Assembly (NCBI GenBank): GCA_041946965.1
Contig: JBHGBM010000071.1
Coordinates: 1-30,096, forward strand
Reading direction: 5' to 3'
Length of the DNA stretch: 30,096 nt
Source: JBHGBM01 sp041946965
GTDB lineage: Bacteria; Acidobacteriota; Terriglobia; Bryobacterales; Bryobacteraceae
A program made the translations under genes and the position numbers. Each line of letters opens with the position of its first letter. Within the stretch, counting starts at the first letter, position 1. The notes under the pieces are model-generated. The model saw nothing but the letters and a program-made list of their open reading frames with translations, ran no database searches and was not told where the DNA came from. Below are positions 9,128 to 17,395 of this stretch, piece by piece.

Positions 9128-9742
9128 TTAGAGTTCGAAGTCGAGATTGACGGGCATGGCCAATCGAGGCGCGACCCCCTCACCCCACTGCGACGTTCTG
9201 GGCAGCCTCCGCACTTGGTTCATCAGCTCGATCCTGCCTTGCTCAAGTCCCGTGGTGGGCACATCGGACCCGACGATCTCCAAGGTCAGGTGATCTGCCC
9301 AGACTTGCCCCTTTCCGCTCAGAAAGAAACCGTAAGCGAGACTGCGGCTGCCTTCCGGGACGTCGAGCACGACTTCACAGCGCTTCCACGCGACAGTGCC
9401 GGTAATTGGCCGGGATTGCATATTGTCGAAAGCGATGATAAGGGGCGGACGGCCTTCCACGCGCATCCAGAGGCCGGCCGTTTCCGCCTCGTGCGTCTTG
9501 AGGAAACCGGAAAGACGCAACCGTTTGCTCCGGAAGCCGCCGGGCTCAATGCACTGCATGACAGTGCGGAATCCGGTGGGATTCCTCGTTACCGCCCGGA
9601 TATAAGCGCTGGCTCGGCCCGACTGCGCAACCGTGTGATCGACGCCCGTTAAGTAGTTCGCGATATGATGGCCGCGCACCTCCCAGCCGTCCGGGCTGGA
9701 CGAGGCGGCAGCAAGCCACAGCAACATCGTGAGAATTGACAT
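9128..9742 (-). CDS. Secreted jelly-roll/CBM-like protein of unknown function
   Basis: 204 residues, beginning MSILTMLLWLAAASSS, a signal peptide. The remainder looks like a single beta-sandwich. It contains GWEVRGHHIANYLTGVD, a run ending KRLRLSGFLKTHE, then AGLWMRVEGRPPLIIAFDNM, RPITGTVAWKRCEVVLDVPE and the late strands SLAYGFFLSGKGQVWADHL. I recall similar stand-alone domains in hypothetical proteins and attached to some regulators, with the pattern LWMRVDG-AFDNMQ-RPI-G-T-W. That recall is not verified. The ladder of strands with aromatic residues would suit carbohydrate binding, but no function is assigned. GAGG lies seven bases before the ATG. It follows the esterase gene by 190 bp on the same strand and converges with the beta-helix gene 17 bp away. 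Confidence 0.7.
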   Translation of the reverse strand: MSILTMLLWLAAASSSPDGWEVRGHHIANYLTGVDHTVAQSGRASAYIRAVTRNPTGFRTVMQCIEPGGFRSKRLRLSGFLKTHEAETAGLWMRVEGRPPLIIAFDNMQSRPITGTVAWKRCEVVLDVPEGSRSLAYGFFLSGKGQVWADHLTLEIVGSDVPTTGLEQGRIELMNQVRRLPRTSQWGEGVAPRLAMPVNLDFEL

Positions 9743-9932
9743 TCAGGCACCTCACCCAGTTCGACACTGGGCCCCGGGTGTTTGTTCCCGGAATACGCCC
9801 GGCGCCGCTGCCGCCACGTCCCGTTGCCCATGAAGCCGATTTTCGGATCGATCACCCGGCCGCACACGCGATTGGCGTTCGCCGGCGGATGAAACGGATC
9901 TTGTCAAAGCATCGTCGTCCCCGCCCTGCCCC

Positions 9933-11156
9933 CTACCGCCCCAACTCCCCCCGCGCCCTCTTGACCCACGCCTCATAAATCAGACGGTCCTTCTCCCGCT
10001 CCCACTGCGCAGGCGTGAAGACGCTCAGGTCCTGGCGCGACGGCACCGGCAGCGCCGCTCCGATCGCCAGCGTGCCGCCTTCGCGTTCTTCGCTGGCGTA
10101 GAGGCGGTCGAGCGTCACGCCGGTCCGGTTCGCCCACTCGCTGATGTGGGTGACCGGCATGGCCTCGATGTCCGCCTCGGTCCAGTTCGGAAAATCCAGC
10201 TTGCGTTCCAGCCAGAGCGCCACCGGACGGGTGACGAAATACGGCCGGTGCGCGCCGTTCGTGAACTGGTACTCGAAAAGGCCCCGCTCGCTGCCGTGCA
10301 CGCGGGCCGCCCGGCGGTGCATGTCCGCGAAGAAGTCCGGCCCCTGTTTCGTGATCGAAACCGTCTGGTCCTGAAGGCCGTTGTAGGTCAGGGTGGGGCC
10401 GCGCGAGGCGTGCAGCGCGTAGATCACCGCGGGCCGGTCACCCAGAAAGGCCAGCGACTTGTACGGTATGCCCTGGCACATGGGTTTGCCGCGCTCCCAG
10501 GTGCCGCCGGGGCCGTCCAGGTTCCCGCCGCCCACCAGCACGCAGGCGTCGAGGCGCGTTTCCACCGCGCACGCCAGGCTCAGGACGAAGGAGCCCATCG
10601 AGTACCCCATGGCGGCGATACGCCGGCCGTCCACCTCGGGCCGCGAACGCAGGTAGGAAACCGCCTGCATCACCTCGGTCATCATCAGCCCGCCCATCCG
10701 CCGGCCCATCTCCTCCGGCGATTCGAGCGCGTCGTGCGCGCGGGTGCCCGACTTGCGCTCCATGTTGCGTTCACCTTCCCCGATGGGGTCGTAAGTCAGA
10801 ACGGCCGCGCCGCCGCGCGCGTAGGCCACGCCCGACCAGTACGCGTACCACGCGTACTTATCGCCGCCGTGGCCGTTCACCACGATCAGCGCCGGCAACT
10901 TGGCCTTGCGCTTCTCCGGCCGGTAGAGGATGGCCGGAACCCGCAGCCCGAGCAGCGTGCCATAAGTGACCCGCTCCGCCACCACCCCCGGAGCCGGCCG
11001 GAAAGTGCCGTGCACCTTGGCCGCGAGCGCCGGCAGACGATCCGGAACGAACAGCGCGGCGCGGATCTTCGACCGCAGATCGCTTTCTTGTTCGCGGGTG
11101 AGCGGCTGCGCGGAGCAGCCCAGCGTCAGCGCGCCCAGCAGAATCAAGGGCCTCAT
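9933..11156 (-). CDS. Secreted alpha/beta-hydrolase, probable carbohydrate esterase
   Basis: The 407-residue protein starts MRPLILLGALTLGCSAQPLT; the signal ends in a possible but imperfect lipobox (LGC), so a lipoprotein is possible. It then shows an alpha/beta-hydrolase core: oxyanion-region NGHGGDKYAWY near 95-104, nucleophile S186 in GYSMGS, candidate acid D263 in NGLQDQTV and histidine H303 in NGAHRPYF. The layout resembles dienelactone-hydrolase and acetyl-xylan-esterase-like enzymes of polysaccharide loci. The ATG overlaps the stop codon of the upstream toroid gene by four bases (ATGA), indicating translational coupling, and the pair follows the TonB1 gene. A likely job is removing acyl groups from imported or surface-bound oligosaccharides; the exact ester is not visible. 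The frame is open to 11270, but the signal peptide supports this start. Confidence 0.88.
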   Translation of the reverse strand: MRPLILLGALTLGCSAQPLTREQESDLRSKIRAALFVPDRLPALAAKVHGTFRPAPGVVAERVTYGTLLGLRVPAILYRPEKRKAKLPALIVVNGHGGDKYAWYAYWSGVAYARGGAAVLTYDPIGEGERNMERKSGTRAHDALESPEEMGRRMGGLMMTEVMQAVSYLRSRPEVDGRRIAAMGYSMGSFVLSLACAVETRLDACVLVGGGNLDGPGGTWERGKPMCQGIPYKSLAFLGDRPAVIYALHASRGPTLTYNGLQDQTVSITKQGPDFFADMHRRAARVHGSERGLFEYQFTNGAHRPYFVTRPVALWLERKLDFPNWTEADIEAMPVTHISEWANRTGVTLDRLYASEEREGGTLAIGAALPVPSRQDLSVFTPAQWEREKDRLIYEAWVKRARGELGR

Positions 11157-12814
11157 GGAGCTTCCAGTGTAAAACCGATTCCCTCGAGCGGGAACGAAAG
11201 CGCCCCCACCGCGTATTCGAGCGATTGCTCCGGCCCGTCGGCGTACGGGTTGTACGGGTACACGGGCCACTCCAGACGTCCCTCGCCGGTCCAGGAAAGC
11301 TTCCAGCCGCGGTGCTGTATCGAGCCGCCGAGTTCGCCGCCCTCGAGGGCGATGCGTCCGGCGCCGGGCACGAGCCTGCGGCCCGCGCCCGTTTCGAGCG
11401 TTTCACCGGGCCTGAGGCAGAGTTGCAGCGTCAGCCGCGCCTCTTCGGGGCGGCTTTTCGGCGCGATGGCGAAACGGAACGGCAGGCGGGAACCTGCGGG
11501 CGGCTCCACCAGCACGTCCGCGACAAAGGTGTTATAGGCCAGCGAAAGCCGGTCGCCCTGCTCGCTCACGCGCAGCCGTGCATCGAGCGGCAGGTGATAC
11601 CACTGCCCCCGCACGCGCTCCCGGAAAGTGGCGAGCTCCGGCTGCCTCTTGGAGTTGGCCCCGGAGATGATCACACCGTACTTGCCGTGGAAGATCTCCA
11701 GGCTGGTCTGCCGGTCCAGATAGAAACGGCTGGCCGCGTTCTGGGTGGCCACGATGCCGGAGAGGCACACGACCCACGGCCCCGACTTGCGTATGGCGGC
11801 GGGAACCGCCATGCGGTGCGCGAATCGCTCCTGGTCCTGCGGGATGGGCGCCAGCGGCCCTTCGTGGTAGTAGAGCGCGTCCTGCGCCAGGCGTCCCATG
11901 TGCTCGAACGAGATTTCGCCCGCTTTGAAGAAGCCGGTGAGGAACTCCGCGTAACGGCGGCCGTCGGCGAAATGGGAAAAGCCGAAGTGCCCCCAGGGGC
12001 TGACGTAAGCGTGCCGCCGGCGGTCGTCCGTGATCATGACGGAGTTGCCGTCCGGATAAGTGAAGTACTTGTGAAACTCGGTGGAGCGCCGCAGAGCCGC
12101 GAGCGCGGCAGGATCCTTGCTGTGCTCGTAGTAGAGCGCCACGCCGGCGACGGTCAGGTAGTCATAGGCCGTGGTCGGGCCGTTGCGTGAATGCTCGCCC
12201 CAAAAGCCATCCGGCGATTGCTCCTCCGCGGCATAGCGGTGCAGGACGGCGGCGCCGAGTTCCCGCCATTCACGATTTCCGAAGACGATGCCCGCCAGGT
12301 GGACGGTGGAGGAGAACAGGGCCGTGTGGTTCACCGAAACCCCGAAGGGCGAGGTGTAAGCCGGGCGGTCGCGGCGCTGGGCCGCCTCGCTCGCCAGGCT
12401 GCCGGCGAGCTTCGCCAGCTCGCGGCGCCAGCGCCGGCTGCGGGGCTCGCCGAGCCTGGGCTCGAGCACCCGGTAAGCCTCCAGCCACATGTAGGTGTCG
12501 CGATGGTGGTCGGCGCGCTTTTCGTAAATCCCGGTTTCGCTCTCGGCGGCCAGAAGATCGCCGAGCTTGAGCGCGAGTTCGAGAACCACGGGATCGCCCG
12601 CGCGGGGGTTCCGCGGGTGCGCCTTCGCGTACAGCACCGCCGCGGTCAGCAGCGCGCCGGGATAATAGTGCGCCCTGGGCTTCTCTTCCAGCTTGAGCCC
12701 CGCCCTGTCCACCTTTGCGATCGCGGCGTCCATCAGCCGGAAGTACGCTCCGGGCAGCGCCGCGGCGGTGAGAGCCGGCGCGGCGCACAACAGAAACGCA
12801 AGGACCCGCGTCAG
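11153..12814 (-). CDS. Secreted alpha/alpha-toroid enzyme, polysaccharide lyase/hydrolase-like
   Basis: About 553 residues with a signal-like N-terminus TRVLAFLLCAAPALTAAA. The N-terminal two thirds is helical and resembles an (alpha/alpha)6 toroid, with conserved-looking stretches SPFGVSVNHTALF, SPDGFWGEHS, TTAYDYLTVAGVAL and YVSPWGHFGFSHFADGRRYA. The final third is beta-rich (LEIFHGKYGVIISG, GQWYHLPLDARL, GSIQHRGWKLSWTGEGRLEW), the arrangement of heparinase-II/III-like and related lyases. I cannot name the family. The start is unclear: no ATG, GTG or TTG is well placed, and the most natural initiator is a CTG at 12814 that overlaps the TGA of the TonB1 gene; a TTG at 12790 would remove most of the signal. 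It is coupled to the esterase downstream, so the three genes form one transcript. Confidence 0.75.
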   Translation of the reverse strand: MTRVLAFLLCAAPALTAAALPGAYFRLMDAAIAKVDRAGLKLEEKPRAHYYPGALLTAAVLYAKAHPRNPRAGDPVVLELALKLGDLLAAESETGIYEKRADHHRDTYMWLEAYRVLEPRLGEPRSRRWRRELAKLAGSLASEAAQRRDRPAYTSPFGVSVNHTALFSSTVHLAGIVFGNREWRELGAAVLHRYAAEEQSPDGFWGEHSRNGPTTAYDYLTVAGVALYYEHSKDPAALAALRRSTEFHKYFTYPDGNSVMITDDRRRHAYVSPWGHFGFSHFADGRRYAEFLTGFFKAGEISFEHMGRLAQDALYYHEGPLAPIPQDQERFAHRMAVPAAIRKSGPWVVCLSGIVATQNAASRFYLDRQTSLEIFHGKYGVIISGANSKRQPELATFRERVRGQWYHLPLDARLRVSEQGDRLSLAYNTFVADVLVEPPAGSRLPFRFAIAPKSRPEEARLTLQLCLRPGETLETGAGRRLVPGAGRIALEGGELGGSIQHRGWKLSWTGEGRLEWPVYPYNPYADGPEQSLEYAVGALSFPLEGIGFTLEAP

Positions 12815-15800
12815 AACATCACCCGCGCGCTCATCTGAATGCTGCGTCCGCCGCCGCCCGAGGTAATCACGCCGAAGGTGGCCTGGTTGGCCATGTTGAC
12901 GCCGGGATTGCCCCACGTCACGGAGTTGGTGAAGTTGGAGGCTTCACACCGGATTTGCAGCTTGTACTTCTCCCAGATTCTGATGTCCTTGGCCAGCGCC
13001 ATGTTGCGGCCCCAGGCCGACGGACCGCGGAAGTTCGAACGGTACGGAGGCTCGGGCGTGATGGTGTACTGGGTGGGCAGCGCCTGGAACGCGCTGGTAT
13101 CGAAGTACGGGTTCAACACCGCACCGGTCTTGGGATCGCGAACGTCGCCCAGGCGCTGCGAGGTGGCGCCGCTCTTGGTGGGATTGCGCAGCATGATGGG
13201 CCGTCCGTTGGGGCCCGTGACCGACAGGGGCGCTCCCGAGCGGTAGCTGATGTAGCCCGAAAGCGTCCAGCCGCCGATGAACCGGTTGCGGCCCAGCGGC
13301 AGGCGGTAGACGAACGCCAGCCGCAGCTTGTGCGGGCGGTCGCTGCCGTCGATTCCGCGGAATTGCGGCCGCTCGTTGATGATGCTGGTGGTGTTGGCGG
13401 TGATGATCTTTGAAAACGCGTAGGAAAGGTTGAGGTCGAGCCCGTGGCTGTAGCGCTTGGTGACCTTCAACTGTCCGGAGTGGTAGATGGCCTGGTTGGC
13501 GTTCTTGTGCACCGTCAGGCTGGTGTATTGCGGGTAGAGGCCCCACAGCCGGCTGATGGGAATGGTGCTGCCCTGTCCCATGGTGTATTGGGGATTGAAG
13601 ATCCCCAGGAACGGGTTCTTGACCGTGTTGTTTTCGGCGGCGCCCAAGGCCAGGTAGACGTCGGGCTTCTCATTGAGATTGAAGCTGCCCACCTGCTTCA
13701 GGCTGTGCATTCCCATGTAGGAAGCGTCGATGAGGACTTGCCCGGGCGCCTCCCGCTGTATGCCGAACTGCCACTGTTCGTTGTAGGGACTCAAGCGGTT
13801 CTGGTCGATGAACTCGAACGAGCCGCCGTAGAACTCGGCTAGCCCCACCGAGGAACCGCGCGGCGTAACGATGCCGGCAGGGAACGGGTTCGCGAGGGTG
13901 GTGTACGGTGTGGCGTTGCTGTCAATGCTTTGGACGTACGCCGTGGTGGCGTTGAAGGTGCTCGCGGCGCCGGCGAAATCGTCGTTGTAGGTCGGCGAGG
14001 AATAGAACATGCCGAAGCCGCCGCGCACCACGGTTTTGGAATTCAGGCTCCAGGCGAAGCCGAAGCGCGGGCCGAAGTTGTTGCGGTCCGCGTTGCCTTG
14101 CGTGCGCGGATTCCCGTTGACTCCCGCAAACAGCACGCCTCCTTTGAGGTTCATCCCGGGAACCTGCAACGGGGAAGGAGCGTTGTAGTCGAAGCCGTAC
14201 ACGTCGCGATCGAACCGCTCCGTGTAGGGCGTCTCCAATTCGTAGCGCACGCCGAAGTTCAGGGTGAGATTGCGGCGGATCTTCCACTCCTCCTGCACGA
14301 ACAGGCCGGTGTACGTGTTCTGCAAAGCCACCGCGGCGTTGTACCCGATCGATCCGGAGGCCGGCACTCCCAGCAGCAGCGAGGCCAGCGCCGAGCCCGA
14401 GGTGTTTCCGGAGGCGTTCTGGGAGTAATTCGAGCGCGTGAACGTGTTGTTAAAGGTGAACGTGCCGGGGCCGCTTCCACCCGGGTCCAGGTTGTTGTAC
14501 CGCGGCAGCCGGAAATCGCCGCCGAACTTCAGCGAGTGGTTGCCCATCTGCTTGTAGAACGTGGCCAGCCACGTGGAGGTGTAGAAGCGGTTCACGCCCT
14601 TGGTGGAGCCCAAACGCGGAAAGCTCTCGCTATCCAGGTTGAAGGTGGGGTAGGCCTTGTAATACTGATTTTGCGCGATGGCCGCGGGCAGGTTCAGCGG
14701 GCTTGGATCGAGCAGGAAGCGCGGATTCGATTTTTCCTGCCAGCGGCTGGTCAGTCCATACCGGAACGAGCCTACCAGGGTAGGCGAGAAGGTGACCGTA
14801 TAGTCGACGCCCAGGTTATCCATGTAGCGGTCGTCCTGGCCGATGTCGCTGTTGCCGCTAACCGGCCATGAATTCACGCCGGACATCAGCGTCTGGGAGT
14901 CCTGGATGCGCACCAGGTGGCTGTAGCGCACGAACAGGCGCTGCGCCGGGCTGAGGATCTGGTCCACGCGCCCGGTGTAGTTGCGTTGCTTGGTGTTGTA
15001 AATGCCGCTGCCGGCCCAGTTGTAGCGGTTGATTTGCAGCGGGACCGCCTGGTTGGGCTGCGCGTAGGTCTTGGCCACGGCGGCGCCGGTCGGGTTGATG
15101 CGCGAGGCCGGAATCTTGTTGCCCGGGAACAGGGTGCGGGTGGCGCTGGCGCCGACGCCCACGGTGGTCCAGGGATCGTAGATCTGCACAAAACCGGTGC
15201 CAATGGAGTTCAAGGTCTGGGAGAAGTCGCCGGCTCGCTCCTGGTCGACCGGAACGCGCGCCTCGCGAAACAGGTCGCGCTTGTCGTCGTCGCGTTCATA
15301 GGCCACGCTGAAGAACGTGCGGTTGCGGCCGTCGTAAAGCTTCGGCAGGCGCACCGGGCCGCTGACCATGAATCCCACCTGGTTGTAGCTGACCGGCGGC
15401 TTGCGCAGGCCCGCGCGGTTGTTGCTCCAACTGTTGGCGTTCAGCGCCGCCCACCTCTTGAAGTCGTAGAGCGTGCCATGCAGGTCGTTGCTGCCGCCCT
15501 TGGTGGTGATGCTGATGGCGCCCCCGTTGGAGTGGCCGTAGGCCGCGTCGAACATGGTGGTGTGCACCTTCATCTCGTCCACCGAATAGGCGGTGGGAAC
15601 GTAGATGATGATGCCGCCGCTGCGGGCGATGGTATTGGGAACGCCGTCGACGATCACTTCGTTGTTACCGCTGGTGGCGCCTCCTCCGGCGATGCTGATG
15701 CCCGATTGCCCGTTGCTCGTGTACGTGCCGCCGGAGGCGTCCACCACGGCGTCGAGCGAGATGTTGTTCAGCACGTTGCGGGTCAGGCTGACGGGCACGT

Positions 15801-16221
15801 TCTCGATGTAGGCGCGCTCCACCACCTGGCCCAATTCGGCATTGGTGGTGTTGAGCGCGGTGGCGGTGGCCGTAACGGTCACGGTTTCCGACGAGGTGGA
15901 GACATCCAGCACGATGTCCAACGTGGTGTCCGTGGCCACCGAGACGCGCACGTTCTGGCGCTCGATCTTTTGAAAGCCGGGATGCGCGATCAGCACGCGA
16001 TAAACGCCGGGCAGCAGAAAGGGGACGCGATAGTTCCCCTGCATGTTGGTCTTGGTAGCCGAAGACGCGCCGGTCTCGGTATGGGTGACCGTCACCGCCA
16101 CTTCGGGCACAACGGCTCCCGAGGGGTCGGTGATGCGACCGAGGATGGTTCCCTGGAATTCCTGGCCAAGAACGCCTGAGGCGAACAGGCACAACAACAA
16201 AGAAGAGCGTCGCAAAAACAC
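12811..16221 (-). CDS. TonB-dependent transporter-like outer membrane protein, Oar/CarboxypepD_reg type (TonB1)
   Basis: The 1136-residue protein begins with a GTG at 16221, GGAGG five bases upstream, and a signal peptide MFLRRSSLLLCLFASGVLGQ. A carboxypeptidase-regulatory beta-sandwich follows (GTILGRITDPSGAVVPEVAV to about residue 105). Next comes a plug-like region with QVVERAYIENVPVSLTRNVL and EVIVDGVPN, then a long beta-barrel ending MSARVMF, with a C-terminal aromatic as expected for outer membrane insertion. Acidobacteria carry many such proteins without SusD. It probably imports or anchors oligosaccharides. An AAGG.GGAACGG spacer promoter with consensus -10 lies just upstream (16240-16269). 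The gene overlaps the toroid enzyme gene by a few bases. It is a paralogue of the protein at 19025-22483, with similar layout and C-terminus (MANQATFGVI versus MANGSTFGVI). Confidence 0.92.
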   Translation of the reverse strand: MFLRRSSLLLCLFASGVLGQEFQGTILGRITDPSGAVVPEVAVTVTHTETGASSATKTNMQGNYRVPFLLPGVYRVLIAHPGFQKIERQNVRVSVATDTTLDIVLDVSTSSETVTVTATATALNTTNAELGQVVERAYIENVPVSLTRNVLNNISLDAVVDASGGTYTSNGQSGISIAGGGATSGNNEVIVDGVPNTIARSGGIIIYVPTAYSVDEMKVHTTMFDAAYGHSNGGAISITTKGGSNDLHGTLYDFKRWAALNANSWSNNRAGLRKPPVSYNQVGFMVSGPVRLPKLYDGRNRTFFSVAYERDDDKRDLFREARVPVDQERAGDFSQTLNSIGTGFVQIYDPWTTVGVGASATRTLFPGNKIPASRINPTGAAVAKTYAQPNQAVPLQINRYNWAGSGIYNTKQRNYTGRVDQILSPAQRLFVRYSHLVRIQDSQTLMSGVNSWPVSGNSDIGQDDRYMDNLGVDYTVTFSPTLVGSFRYGLTSRWQEKSNPRFLLDPSPLNLPAAIAQNQYYKAYPTFNLDSESFPRLGSTKGVNRFYTSTWLATFYKQMGNHSLKFGGDFRLPRYNNLDPGGSGPGTFTFNNTFTRSNYSQNASGNTSGSALASLLLGVPASGSIGYNAAVALQNTYTGLFVQEEWKIRRNLTLNFGVRYELETPYTERFDRDVYGFDYNAPSPLQVPGMNLKGGVLFAGVNGNPRTQGNADRNNFGPRFGFAWSLNSKTVVRGGFGMFYSSPTYNDDFAGAASTFNATTAYVQSIDSNATPYTTLANPFPAGIVTPRGSSVGLAEFYGGSFEFIDQNRLSPYNEQWQFGIQREAPGQVLIDASYMGMHSLKQVGSFNLNEKPDVYLALGAAENNTVKNPFLGIFNPQYTMGQGSTIPISRLWGLYPQYTSLTVHKNANQAIYHSGQLKVTKRYSHGLDLNLSYAFSKIITANTTSIINERPQFRGIDGSDRPHKLRLAFVYRLPLGRNRFIGGWTLSGYISYRSGAPLSVTGPNGRPIMLRNPTKSGATSQRLGDVRDPKTGAVLNPYFDTSAFQALPTQYTITPEPPYRSNFRGPSAWGRNMALAKDIRIWEKYKLQIRCEASNFTNSVTWGNPGVNMANQATFGVITSGGGGRSIQMSARVMF

Positions 16222-16239
16222 ACCTACCTCCGCGCCGAG

Positions 16240-16269
16240 ATTATATGCCGTCCGTTCCCCCTTCGTCAA
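16240..16269 (-). promoter_or_regulatory. Near-consensus sigma70 promoter of TonB1
   Basis: TTGACG (16269-16264), an 18-base spacer and TATAAT (16245-16240). Transcription should start near 16233, about 12 bases before the GTG, so the leader is very short. The -35 box is preceded by ATCGA and the -10 box by GGCA, sequences also found at the TonB2 promoter. It lies in the 70-bp gap after the Gfo/Idh/MocA gene. Confidence 0.8.
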
Positions 16270-16291
16270 TCGATGTTCGATCATGCGGCCG

Positions 16292-17380
16292 TCAGAGGTC
16301 CACCTCTTTCCACTCGACCACCCGCCCCTCCACCATCGCCCGCAGGCCCATGATGACGGTGAGCGCGGCCAGGCGGCCCACCGCGGCGCCGGCGAACGGT
16401 TGCTGCTTCCGCCGCGCGCAGGCGAAGAAATCCGTCAGCGCGTTGTGCGTGGATTCATCATTGTCCTTGTTCATGGGCGCCTGACGCACCACCTTGTTGG
16501 CCTCGCGGTCGTAGTACAGCAGCTCGCGGTTCAGGACAAGGCTTGCGGCGCCTTTGGCCCCGATGATCGTATCGCTGGTGCGCGCGAAATCGCCGATCGC
16601 GTAGTAGATGTGGCTGAAGTTGAGGTGCACCCCGTGGGGATACTCGTAGGAGATGGTGTAGTGGTCCATGATGGTCCGGCCCGGCGGATCGTTCACATAG
16701 TAGTTCGCGCCGCCGAAGCCGCAGGCACGCAGCGGGTGGCCTTGGAAGACCCAGTTGTACAGGTCGAACTGGTGCACCGCCTGCTCTACGATCATGTCGC
16801 CGAACGTTTCCCGCTTGAACTTCCAGGGCAGCCGGTGGGGCAGGTCTTTGGGGGTGTAGTACTGCCCGCGCGCAAACAGCACTTTGCCCATCTCGCCGTT
16901 GTGAAACTTGCCCACCATCTCGCGCGTCGGCTGGCTGTACCTGCGCTGGAAACCGAGTTGGAGGATCCCCTTGGCCTTCGCGGCGGCTTCCACGATGGCG
17001 CGGTTGTCCTCCGGCGTGAGCGCCATGGGCTTTTCGCAGTAGACGTTCTTGCCCGCCTGGAGCGCCGCCAGGATCATCTCCTTGTGAAGGTGGCAGGGGG
17101 TGGCGATGATCACGGTATCGACACTTGCGGCCTCCAGCAGCTTGCGGTAATCCTGGTAGCCCTTCGGCCGGTCGCGCGCGGCGGTGGACAGGGCCTTATC
17201 CAGCGCGCCCGGCTCGATATCGCAGAGATGGCCGATCCTGACCCCGGGAATGCTCAGGGCGTGGTGCAGCAGCAGCGAGCCGCGTCCGCCGATACCGATC
17301 ATCCCGGTTTCGGCGGCCTCGTCCGCGGCCGGCAGCATCGCGCCCGCGGAAACGGACTGCAAGAATGTTCGACGGTTCAT
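16292..17380 (-). CDS. Gfo/Idh/MocA family oxidoreductase with Tat signal (copy 2)
   Basis: 362 residues. It opens MNRRTFLQSVSAGAMLPAAD, a twin-arginine signal, followed by the dinucleotide-binding GMIGIGGRGS, the lysine motif YCEKPMALTPED and the substrate-side EQAVHQFDLYNWVFQG. These are the standard landmarks of the family, which oxidises or reduces hydroxyls of sugars or inositols. It follows the toroid enzyme gene by 15 bp, with AAGGA ten bases before the ATG, and ends the TonB2 operon. In this setting it may oxidise the oligosaccharide released or imported by its neighbours. Copies 1 and 3 are in the same window and share the GGRG, EKP and VH/CH-D motifs but differ clearly in sequence, so they are not recent duplicates. 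Substrate unknown. Confidence 0.92.
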   Translation of the reverse strand: MNRRTFLQSVSAGAMLPAADEAAETGMIGIGGRGSLLLHHALSIPGVRIGHLCDIEPGALDKALSTAARDRPKGYQDYRKLLEAASVDTVIIATPCHLHKEMILAALQAGKNVYCEKPMALTPEDNRAIVEAAAKAKGILQLGFQRRYSQPTREMVGKFHNGEMGKVLFARGQYYTPKDLPHRLPWKFKRETFGDMIVEQAVHQFDLYNWVFQGHPLRACGFGGANYYVNDPPGRTIMDHYTISYEYPHGVHLNFSHIYYAIGDFARTSDTIIGAKGAASLVLNRELLYYDREANKVVRQAPMNKDNDESTHNALTDFFACARRKQQPFAGAAVGRLAALTVIMGLRAMVEGRVVEWKEVDL

Positions 17381-17395
17381 CGTGACTGTGTCCTT

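Noticed and set aside
9743..9932. 190-bp gap with TTGACA at 9907-9902 (minus)
   Set aside because: The -35-like hexamer has no -10 partner at a suitable distance; nothing else is visible in the gap.
10146..11537. 463-codon open frame on the plus strand
   Set aside because: Antisense to the esterase and toroid genes, whose motifs, signal peptides and four-base overlap are convincing.
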